A stretch of DNA of 64,000 nt from positions 3,175,353 to 3,239,352 of the forward strand of contig NC_011831.1 of NCBI RefSeq assembly GCF_000021945.1, read 5' to 3'. The stretch is from Chloroflexus aggregans DSM 9485 (lineage in GTDB: Bacteria; Chloroflexota; Chloroflexia; Chloroflexales; Chloroflexaceae). How positions within the stretch are numbered: the first letter of the stretch is position 1; the number at the start of each line of letters is the position of its first letter. The position numbers and the translations under genes are program-made. Positions 26,663 to 33,749 of the stretch are shown piece after piece. The notes under the pieces were generated by a model that saw nothing but the letters and a program-made list of their open reading frames with translations, was not told where the DNA came from and made no database searches.

Positions 26663-27946
26663 TTATCTGCTGCTAAGCTGCTCAATGGCGAGGTTGATCC
26701 ACGGATCGGTTTCAATCCGAAACCGCGTCCAGTCACTGTTCGGTTGAATATTAGGGATAACCCCGCGCCCTTCGAGATCGGAACCGTCGTTCAGCCGAAA
26801 CCCCTCTTGCGCCACCCACAACCGTGACCCCCCGGTGATTTCGTAGGCGTAGATCGTTTCGGTGTTGCCGGCCGATGGTAAACCGATGACTACTGCACCG
26901 GCTTCTCGCTGCAAGATCGCTGCGAGCAATTCGGCGTATGATGCGGTGCTACGGTCGATCAAAACGGCAATTGGTAGGCCGCGTAGGTCGGGATCGCGTC
27001 GGGTGATCGTTAGTGGAGTTTCTCCTTTACGACTAACGAATGAGCCAACGTTACCCTCAACAAAATGGCCGAGTAGCCCACTGAGCACTTCGCGCCACCC
27101 GCCCGGATTGGTGCGTAGATCGAGGATGATACCGCGCAGTGGTCGTTCGGCCACCAGCCGTTGTAACGCCGCTGCGACTTGCTCGTGCATGTCGTTGACC
27201 CATAGCGTGCTGATGGCAACGTAGGCAATATCGTTTCTCATGCGCATAATGTATGGTTCGATCCGACCCTCCACGCGCTCGCGTACAAGTTCGATTTCAC
27301 GCGATCCACCCTCTGGTAGAACGATCAATAGGCGTACCCGGCTGCCTACCGGTCCTTCAACCGAACTGAGATTGAAGGTGCGGCCATCGATAGCGACGAT
27401 CCGATCCCGTGGTTGCAGACCGGCTTGGGCTGCCGGACTCTCCGGGAAGACGTGTTGGATCAACAGGCCATCGCTGAGCGGTAATGTCGTCACCCCAATC
27501 CCTACCTGCTCTTTCCATCCGCTGGTAAGCCGATCTTCGACGGTCACCGCTTGTGGTGGGACAAAACGGGAATGGTTATCGCGCAGCAAGGCAACCATTG
27601 CCTCAATAATGGTGAAAAAGGTATCGTCATCGTCCGCTGCTAACGCTCGTGGGCCGTATTCGGCTCGGACTGCTCCCCAATCTACCCCGTTAAAGGTCGG
27701 ATCAATATAGTGTTCGTTAATGGTCGTCCACACTTCGGTAAAGATCTGTTGGCGGAGCGTCGCGTCAAGGGGAAGAGACGGGGTAGCGGTAGCCTCCACC
27801 GGTTTGACCGTTGGTACTGGTGTCGTGGTTGGCAGTGGTGTTGGCTCACGTGGGCCGGCAGTCGCGCAAGCGATAAGCAATCCGGTTACCCACCATACGG
27901 TAAACGAACGAAGAAAGATCGTAGAACATAATCGTGTTACTGACAT
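26663..27946 (-). CDS. S41-family C-terminal-processing-like protease, lipoprotein
   Basis: 427 residues. The N-terminus is a lipoprotein signal (VWWVTGLLIAC) followed by a Thr/Pro-rich linker. A helical N-terminal domain (LRQQIFTEVWTTINEHYIDP) leads to a PDZ domain (VFPESPAAQAGLQPRDRIVA) and the S41 core. The core has IAYVAISTLWVND, LRGIILDLRTNPGGW and the nucleophile segment DRSTASYAELLAAIL. Where CtpA enzymes have the GKG Lys, this protein reads IGLPSAGNTE, so the usual Ser-Lys dyad is not evident. It resembles the tricorn/IRBP-like S41 branch there. Next to a penicillin-binding protein gene on the same strand, so an envelope role is plausible. Confidence 0.82.
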   Translation of the reverse strand: MSVTRLCSTIFLRSFTVWWVTGLLIACATAGPREPTPLPTTTPVPTVKPVEATATPSLPLDATLRQQIFTEVWTTINEHYIDPTFNGVDWGAVRAEYGPRALAADDDDTFFTIIEAMVALLRDNHSRFVPPQAVTVEDRLTSGWKEQVGIGVTTLPLSDGLLIQHVFPESPAAQAGLQPRDRIVAIDGRTFNLSSVEGPVGSRVRLLIVLPEGGSREIELVRERVEGRIEPYIMRMRNDIAYVAISTLWVNDMHEQVAAALQRLVAERPLRGIILDLRTNPGGWREVLSGLLGHFVEGNVGSFVSRKGETPLTITRRDPDLRGLPIAVLIDRSTASYAELLAAILQREAGAVVIGLPSAGNTETIYAYEITGGSRLWVAQEGFRLNDGSDLEGRGVIPNIQPNSDWTRFRIETDPWINLAIEQLSSR

Positions 27947-28001
27947 TGCATTTACTATCGTTCACCGTCCACCCCGACAAAGCGACGGTACCTATCATTC
28001 C

Positions 28002-29723
28002 TCACTCTAAGGCAAATGCTGCCGCCAGCACTTCACCGGCCAGTCGGGCAGCAACGCCACTACCCTCACCGCCTTGCTCGATGATCACGGCGACAGCGTA
28101 GCGCGGCGTGTCAATCGGGCCGATTGCGATAAACCACGCATGGGGCGGCGCACCGGGTACGTGTTCGGCGGTGCCTGATTTGCCGCCGACCGGTTGCGTG
28201 ACAAACTGCGATATGCTGCTGCCAAAACCGTACCGAGCCACGGCAGCCATAGCCTCGCGCATCTGGCGGGCCGTACTACTGCTCATCACCCGTCGCACTG
28301 ACTTCGGCGTCGTTTGCCGAACGGTACTGCCATCCGGGCGGGTAATCCGCTGTACGAGATAGGGTTCCATCATCACGCCGTCATTGGCGATTGTTGCCGC
28401 GATTAGGGCCATCTGTAGCGGTGTGACGAGCAACTGTCCCTGCCCATAACCGGTATCGGCCAGCGCACGCGGCTGTGCGAGAAAATCGGCCTGTACCGCC
28501 AGCAAACTGGGTTCGGAAGGGAGATCGCGCAATACTCTGAACCCGGTTGGGGTGCGGTTGGGGAGAAAAATGTTAAAGCGCTGGGCCACCTCAGCAAATC
28601 GGTCAGCGCCCAATCGTACTGCGTACTGGGCAAAAGCAGTATTGCACGAAAAGGCGTAGACCCGCTCAAGCGTCGCCGGTTCACCGATTATGGCACCTAG
28701 ATTATTCACCGCATTGACGATCGGTGGCGCATCTGGTTGCGGAAAATACTCGTTGGGGCATGTAATTTGGTTGGGTTGCCCAATGAACGGGTGTTCTAAC
28801 ACCGCCACCGCCGTCACCGTCTTGAACGTTGAGCCGGGGGGATAACGTCCTTGGCTGGCCCGGTTGAGCAATGGCTGGCCCGCATCATCTTGATTCAACT
28901 GTGACCAATAGGTACTCACCCGTTGGCGTTCGGCAGCGAGATCGGCTGCTGACGGGTCGACCACCAAGCGACTCGGATCAAATCCAGGCCGACTCACCAT
29001 TGCCAGTATCGCCCCTGTCCGTGGATCGAGGACAACCACCGCGCCACGCCGATCGCCGAGCAAACGCGCTACCCGATCTTGCAACTCGGCGTCAATGGTG
29101 AGGGTGAGCGCATTGCCCTGCGGTAATTCGCCTGTCCATTCGCTGAGCAGTGATTGCCACTCGTTGCCACGTTCGCCCGATAAGTAGTCGTTGAATCTTG
29201 CTTCAAGGCCACTCTGCCCATAACGAGGGCTGAAAAAGCCGAGAATATGCCCAAAAGCCGTCATATCGTATGTGCCGACCAGCGGATACGAGCGTCGGGC
29301 AATTCCGTTAACTAACACACTCTCGACCAGGGTACGCCCCTTGCGGTCACTGATTGACCCGCGTAAGACGCGCTGGGTAGCCAGTACCGGACGGACATTG
29401 CTGGTGGTGCTGCCATCGGCGCCGGTGACAACGTAGCTGCTAATTGCCTCGGCTTTAATCAATTGCTGTCGAAGCAATTGCAGGCTCAGCATCAGAAAGC
29501 CGAGGATAATCACCGTACCGAGCCGTGAGACGGTACGGCTAAGATCGTTGCTCGGCGGCGCACCATTGATCTGACTCATCATCACCAATCCGGCTAATGC
29601 CCCACCGATCCAGAGCAAGAGCAACCAGGTTGGCTCTTGTTCTATCGGGAGGAACATGCCGTACATAAGTAAGACCAGTGCTGTTACAAGCGCCGGGGCA
29701 TGCCAAAAACGGCGTGGTCGCAT
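28002..29723 (-). CDS. Class B penicillin-binding protein (FtsI/PbpA-like transpeptidase)
   Basis: 573 residues. Cross-links peptidoglycan peptides on the outer face of the membrane. Two or three N-terminal hydrophobic segments (ALVTALVLLMYGMF, WLLLLWIGGALAGLVMM, LGTVIILGFLMLSLQLL) precede the PBP dimer region (RGSISDRKGRTLVES). Transpeptidase motifs: SxxK in YPPGSTFKTVTAV (about residue 297), SxN in FSCNTAFAQYA (about 360) and KSGT in GGKSGTAEHVPG (about 514). The extra N-terminal helices are more than a standard FtsI has. Located 55 bases upstream of the S41 protease gene on the same strand. Confidence 0.93.
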   Translation of the reverse strand: MRPRRFWHAPALVTALVLLMYGMFLPIEQEPTWLLLLWIGGALAGLVMMSQINGAPPSNDLSRTVSRLGTVIILGFLMLSLQLLRQQLIKAEAISSYVVTGADGSTTSNVRPVLATQRVLRGSISDRKGRTLVESVLVNGIARRSYPLVGTYDMTAFGHILGFFSPRYGQSGLEARFNDYLSGERGNEWQSLLSEWTGELPQGNALTLTIDAELQDRVARLLGDRRGAVVVLDPRTGAILAMVSRPGFDPSRLVVDPSAADLAAERQRVSTYWSQLNQDDAGQPLLNRASQGRYPPGSTFKTVTAVAVLEHPFIGQPNQITCPNEYFPQPDAPPIVNAVNNLGAIIGEPATLERVYAFSCNTAFAQYAVRLGADRFAEVAQRFNIFLPNRTPTGFRVLRDLPSEPSLLAVQADFLAQPRALADTGYGQGQLLVTPLQMALIAATIANDGVMMEPYLVQRITRPDGSTVRQTTPKSVRRVMSSSTARQMREAMAAVARYGFGSSISQFVTQPVGGKSGTAEHVPGAPPHAWFIAIGPIDTPRYAVAVIIEQGGEGSGVAARLAGEVLAAAFALE

Positions 29724-29791
29724 GCGTTGGGACTCCTCGCCAATCGCTCAACTGCCGATGCAGTGAGACCTAACAGTATGATACTGCAACT

Positions 29792-30898
29792 TTATGGTTC
29801 AAGAGGAAGGGTCACGCGCACCGTAAGGCCACCTTTTTCGCCTTCAAAGACGGCAAGTTGGCCGTCAAGTTCGGCGATCCGATAGCGTAGCGCACGCAGT
29901 GCGTGCAGATGGGGTCGCTCGTAGGTACCGTCGAGCAGACCAACACCATCATCTTCGATTTGCAAGGTGGCAACGTGCTCGTCAACGCGAAGCAAGACGT
30001 GGCACGACGAGGCGTGGGCGTGGCGGCGAACGTTGGCTAGTGCCTCTTGAGCGGTGCGCAAAAGCACACTCTGCTGAGCTGTAGTGAGCTTCTGTACCGC
30101 ACCTTCGATCTGGCAATTAACCTGAAAGCCACCTCGTTGCCGTTCCTCATCGACCAAGTGAAAGATCGCAAGACGCAGATCGGGGCGGAGCGAGACGGCC
30201 GGGGCCAATTCAGCACTACGTCGGCTACTAGCGCTCATCGTCGATGGTGAAAACCATTCACTTCCCGCACTAATCGCCTCATTCTTCGGTAGAACAGATC
30301 GGCGTGTTCCGGTTGGTAGGGTTGTGTCACCGATGAACGCCCTATTCTGGTCGTGATGCCGATCAAGCAGCGGTCGTTGCCAGGCCGCTAATACGGTCCA
30401 ACCGAGGCCAAATAACAAGATAACAACAGCTTGTGGCCCACTGAGTGCCGGTATTGATACCAGGGTACTACTGACCAGATACGCTATCACAAACCCTATT
30501 CCGCTCAGGAGTGCCCCTTGCCAACCGAATAGGAGTGCCGGTGCAATCAAGCTACCTAATGCTGCCGGACCAAAGGGGAGCCACCCACCACCACTTAACA
30601 GGATGACGATGAGTGCTACAAGAATGTCGACGGTCAGCAAAATCGGTCTGCGTTGCATGAGGCGCAGATAGCTCGACGCTTGGCGAGTAATGAAGAGCGT
30701 GACCGGCAATACCAACAGCAACAAACTGGCGTGGAGTGGCAAATTTTGAGGAGTGTAGCCAGGCAGAGTCAAGGTAAGACCGGCAAGAAGCCATGCCAGC
30801 CACCGATACCCGACGAAGAGACCGATGGGGTTAAGACGCTGCCGCCATGTTTTCATCATGCGTCGCACGCGCTTTCTCCCGACAGCGACTGTCATCAA
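29792..30898 (-). CDS. Membrane sensor kinase-like protein lacking a recognisable H-box
   Basis: 368 residues. The N-terminal half contains about six hydrophobic helices (WLAWLLAGLTLTLPGY, LHASLLLLVLPVTLFI, ILVALIVILLSGG, and others). The C-terminal 130 residues form a HATPase_c domain of the NarL-partner type: LLRTAQEALANVRRHAHAS (N box), LQIEDDGVGLLDG (G1), then GGLTVRVTLP. The usual HisKA_3 motif (E-R-x-R-I-A-R-E-L-H-D) is absent: the segment before the ATPase (SLRPDLRLAIFHLVDEERQR) keeps length but not the phospho-His signature. No response-regulator gene is adjacent. It may act as a regulatory ATPase or be degenerate. Confidence 0.75.
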   Translation of the reverse strand: MMTVAVGRKRVRRMMKTWRQRLNPIGLFVGYRWLAWLLAGLTLTLPGYTPQNLPLHASLLLLVLPVTLFITRQASSYLRLMQRRPILLTVDILVALIVILLSGGGWLPFGPAALGSLIAPALLFGWQGALLSGIGFVIAYLVSSTLVSIPALSGPQAVVILLFGLGWTVLAAWQRPLLDRHHDQNRAFIGDTTLPTGTRRSVLPKNEAISAGSEWFSPSTMSASSRRSAELAPAVSLRPDLRLAIFHLVDEERQRGGFQVNCQIEGAVQKLTTAQQSVLLRTAQEALANVRRHAHASSCHVLLRVDEHVATLQIEDDGVGLLDGTYERPHLHALRALRYRIAELDGQLAVFEGEKGGLTVRVTLPLEP

Positions 30899-31028
30899 AG
30901 CCGCTGTGATGAAACCGGAGATCGACTCAGGTAAAGCATGAGTAAGTGTAGCAGAAAGCTATCGGTGCGGCAAGCCTGAATCTTGATCTTCACTATTGCT
31001 ACCGGTAGGTGTTGGTCCGGCCAGATGC

Positions 31029-31871
31029 TTAGAACAACGCAGCGTACACCACTCCACCGATCACGATTGCTCCTACCACACTGTACTCAATTAACAACCG
31101 CCGGTTGAGTTGGCCGATGCTCGCATAACCCAGCAATCCGATGACGACATACAGCACTGCTAACAGTACCACACCGGCCAGCAAAAAGGTCGTTTGCCAG
31201 TAATTCAAGGCCCACATCAGTTCGGCAATACCTAGCCCGCCAATCAGAGCGACCCCTACCGAGACGGGCCGGCGTTGAATATTCAGCAGCGCATAGATTA
31301 ATAGCGCTGCCACTAATGCCACCATCGTGGCCGAATAGAGTGTGCGGTAGCGAGTGTAGTAAATGGCGCTAAAACTACTAAACGCTATCAAGTACCCGAT
31401 CACGTGTAACACAATCTGCGCCGGTGTGTGGACGCTCGGTTGCCGGTCGAGACAAAAATACTGCGCTACAAGAATGACGACCAGCATACCGGCTGTGCCG
31501 ATCAATGCAAAGACCAAAGCTGTACTGCCCAACACCTGATTGAAGAGCTGCCAGAAGGCATAGGCCGCGATCACGTTCAGTGCAGGGAGTACCCAAAGCG
31601 CCGGGGTTACATTGCGTAATGGCCCCCACGAACGGAGTATCCAGTCTACCGGGTGTGGATGCTGACGGGTGATCCATTCCGCTCCGAGCGCCGTCAGGCC
31701 GGCAAGCATACCGATAAAGACCCACGATAGCCCAACCGCCGGGAGATCACCACCGAAGGTGATGCGTGGATTGATCGCACTACTATCGATAAGAAAGACC
31801 AAAGCCAGCCCGAGCGTTACCATCAGCGCAATACTGATAATCTGTTCGTAGCGCGGTTGTGGTGGTATCAC
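31029..31871 (-). CDS. Polytopic membrane protein of unknown function
   Basis: 280 residues, GTG start with GAGGT upstream on the minus strand. About eight to nine hydrophobic helices (IALMVTLGLALVFLI, VGLSWVFIGMLAGLTALG, WVLPALNVIAAYAFW, ALVFALIGTAGMLVVILVAQ, VGVALIGGLGIAELMW, LLAGVVLLAVLYVVIGLLGY and others) with very short loops. I recognise no family. It is divergent from a MarR-type regulator gene, and palindromic TTGAAAC sites lie only about 20 bases upstream of its start, so it is a likely target of that regulator. Confidence 0.7.
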   Translation of the reverse strand: MIPPQPRYEQIISIALMVTLGLALVFLIDSSAINPRITFGGDLPAVGLSWVFIGMLAGLTALGAEWITRQHPHPVDWILRSWGPLRNVTPALWVLPALNVIAAYAFWQLFNQVLGSTALVFALIGTAGMLVVILVAQYFCLDRQPSVHTPAQIVLHVIGYLIAFSSFSAIYYTRYRTLYSATMVALVAALLIYALLNIQRRPVSVGVALIGGLGIAELMWALNYWQTTFLLAGVVLLAVLYVVIGLLGYASIGQLNRRLLIEYSVVGAIVIGGVVYAALF

Positions 31872-31890
31872 GGCTAAACCTCATTCGTAA

Positions 31891-31916
31891 ATTGAAACTG
31901 TTTCAATTGAAACAAT
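31891..31916. promoter_or_regulatory. Overlapping palindromes, probable MarR operator
   Basis: Three TTGAAAC half-sites in alternating orientation: the perfect palindrome ATTGAAACTGTTTCAAT (31891-31907) overlaps a second perfect palindrome, GTTTCAATTGAAAC (31900-31913). They lie between the divergent membrane-protein and marR genes and abut the marR -35 box. MarR dimers bind such 16-20-bp inverted repeats, so shared regulation of both genes is inferred. Confidence 0.65.
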
Positions 31917-31917
31917 A

Positions 31918-31947
31918 TTGACATAGCGGGAACAGTCATGCTATAGT
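31918..31947 (+). promoter_or_regulatory. marR promoter
   Basis: TTGACA (31918-31923), 18-base spacer, TATAGT (31942-31947). It lies directly next to the palindromic operator. The predicted leader is about 100 bases, ending in GAGGAG before the ATG at 32052. Confidence 0.7.
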
Positions 31948-32051
31948 TCAATGTAGCAGGAATTATACGGCAGACAACAATCTACTGTTGTAACTGACTT
32001 GTACAGGACTCCTACCCCCTGCGCCTCCAGCGCACTAGTGAGGAGATTGCA

Positions 32052-32555
32052 ATGAGCCTCTCCACAGAACCTGCCGGATGGCAGCAGAGTAGCGAGACGA
32101 CACCTGAGATTGAGGCATATACGTTGCTGCGTCAGGTTCACTCGATGCTCGAGATGTATAATCGCTATGATCTGCGCGGCGAGGATTTGACGGTACCTCA
32201 GTTCATGATTTTAAACTATGCCTCACGCAGCGGTGTTCCTCTCAGTGAGATCAGCGCACGCATGATGTGCGATAACTCGAATCTAACCGGGATTGTCGAC
32301 CGGCTGATCGCGAAAGGCTATGTCGAACGTCGCCCTGATCCCAACGACCGGCGGGTGAGCCTCATCTGCTTGACCGAGGCCGGCGCCGAGAAGTTGCGCA
32401 ATTTACGTCCTCGCCATCACGAACGCTTGCGACGGCGGATGCGCTCGCTGTCTGAGCACGAGGTGCAGCAGTTACGCGAATTATTGCGTTCATTGTACAG
32501 CGGGTTACTCTCACCTGTCGAGGACGAGGCGGATGGTCAGCCGCAGATGCAGTAG
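32052..32555 (+). CDS. MarR-family transcriptional regulator
   Basis: 167 residues, ATG preceded by GAGGAG. The winged helix-turn-helix has the MarR pattern: LTVPQFMILNYASRSGVPLS, then EISARMMCDNSNLTGIVDRL (recognition helix), then the wing KGYVERRPDPNDRRVSLI with the conserved D-x-R. The C-terminal dimerisation helix is EHEVQQLRELLRSLYSGLL. Such repressors often sense phenolic or lipophilic compounds and regulate the divergent gene and themselves. The operator-like palindromes upstream fit autoregulation. The ligand is unknown. Confidence 0.92.
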   Translation: MSLSTEPAGWQQSSETTPEIEAYTLLRQVHSMLEMYNRYDLRGEDLTVPQFMILNYASRSGVPLSEISARMMCDNSNLTGIVDRLIAKGYVERRPDPNDRRVSLICLTEAGAEKLRNLRPRHHERLRRRMRSLSEHEVQQLRELLRSLYSGLLSPVEDEADGQPQMQ

Positions 32556-32564
32556 GCTTCGTGC

Positions 32565-33578
32565 TCAGCCAACCCCTAGATAATCTTCTCCTGGTTGGTA
32601 TCCCATCTCGGTCAGCCAACTGTTGATGAGGTCGCGTGCGCCGTGATTGGTGACATAAACCAGCACGAATGGGCGTGGCCGGCGGTTGAGCCAAGATGGG
32701 GTGTGTACCGGTACACCCCAAATGATCTGCCCAATTTTATCTGGGTCGACGTCGATCCAGGCTTCCGGCGCAAAACCGCGATCGATCAACCGGCGCGCCC
32801 GCTGGCGTGTCACCCGTCCTGCCCCCCAGTACACTAACGGTCTTCCACGGTGGAGACGTGGGTCACGGGCCAAGAAGTTGGCCCGCAGCTCATCAAAGAT
32901 TGTGCGGGCGTAACGCGGATCAACCCGCGAGGTACGATCCGGCCGTTCACGCCATCCCAGCAGATAACGTGGCAGTTTCGCCATGCGCAGCCCGGTGGTG
33001 TACATGCGTAACCACAGCTCGTAATCTTCCGGCCACTGATCAGTAGTATAGCCGCCTAACGCTTGTACGGCTGTCTTCCAGAACATAACTGAGGGATGGG
33101 CAAAGGGCGATTCGACATAAATTTCGGCAGCCACCTGTTCTGGAGTAAGGACACGGTTCTGCCATCGGAGGTATTCACGATAGCCGGCTCGCACCGCCCG
33201 CGCCGGAAAGGCAACAACCCGGCAAGCAATGAGCGCAAGGTCGTGTTGTGTTCGTAAAGCCTGATATTGCAACGCAAGCCGGTCTGGATGCATGACATCG
33301 TCGGCATCCATACGGGCAATAATCGGTGCGCGCGCTAGCGCTAGGCCGAGGTTGAGTGCCGCCGCTAACCCAATCCGCCCAGCATTGATCGGCACAATCC
33401 GTGCGTCGTGAGCCGCCGCATCTGCGACCATCGCTGCTGATTCATCGTCCGATCCATCGTCGATAGCCAGTACTTCGTAGTCGGTAAAGGTCTGTCGCGC
33501 TAACGAGCGCAAACAGGCTGCTAGTGTCGTTGCTGCATTGCGAATGGGTAGGATGATCGAAACCTTCGGTGTGGTCAT
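32565..33578 (-). CDS. Family 2 glycosyltransferase
   Basis: 337 residues. The GT-A fold begins at once: KVSIILPIRNAATTLAACLR, then YEVLAIDDGSDDESA, then the metal-binding DxD in IIARMDADDVMHPDRLALQ. Acceptor-side motifs include ESPFAHPSVMFW and WPEDYELWLRM (ED). A C-terminal 100-residue extension (LVYWGAGRVTRQRARRLIDR, WIDVDPDKIGQIIWGVPVH) looks like a small Rossmann/NAD-binding-like domain that some GT2 proteins carry. The nucleotide sugar and acceptor are unknown; a surface polysaccharide or glycolipid role is likely. It is convergent with marR. Confidence 0.88.
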   Translation of the reverse strand: MTTPKVSIILPIRNAATTLAACLRSLARQTFTDYEVLAIDDGSDDESAAMVADAAAHDARIVPINAGRIGLAAALNLGLALARAPIIARMDADDVMHPDRLALQYQALRTQHDLALIACRVVAFPARAVRAGYREYLRWQNRVLTPEQVAAEIYVESPFAHPSVMFWKTAVQALGGYTTDQWPEDYELWLRMYTTGLRMAKLPRYLLGWRERPDRTSRVDPRYARTIFDELRANFLARDPRLHRGRPLVYWGAGRVTRQRARRLIDRGFAPEAWIDVDPDKIGQIIWGVPVHTPSWLNRRPRPFVLVYVTNHGARDLINSWLTEMGYQPGEDYLGVG

Positions 33579-33617
33579 CTAACTTAACAACAAACCAATC
33601 CTTTGCGCCCTTGGTGA

Positions 33618-33638
33618 GGGCACGGCAGGGCCGTGCCC
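33618..33638. repeat. Dispersed-type hairpin repeat (GGGCACGGC)
   Basis: GGGCACGGC, AGG loop, GCCGTGCCC: a perfect 9-bp stem followed by CCTACTCG. Hairpins of this GTAGGGGCACGGC type are scattered in many genomes. It sits between the convergent ends of neighbouring minus-strand genes and may aid termination. Confidence 0.6.
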
Positions 33639-33644
33639 CTACTC

Positions 33645-33747
33645 GTGGCGTTAATATCTTTGCGATCTTTGCCCCCTTTGCGTCCTTTGCGTTAATATCT
33701 TTGCGCCCTTTGCCCCCTTTGCGGTCTTTGCGTTAATATCTTTGCGT
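33645..33747. repeat. Short tandem repeats of TTTGCG and GCGTTAATATCTTTGCG
   Basis: The 17-base GCGTTAATATCTTTGCG appears three times about 40 bases apart (starting near 33649, 33690 and 33730), with CTTTGCCCCCTTTGCG filling the gaps. The low-complexity block runs to just before the stop codon of the EtfD-like gene. This resembles the CTTTGCG-type intergenic repeats seen in many bacteria. No gene. Confidence 0.85.
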
Positions 33748-33749
33748 CA

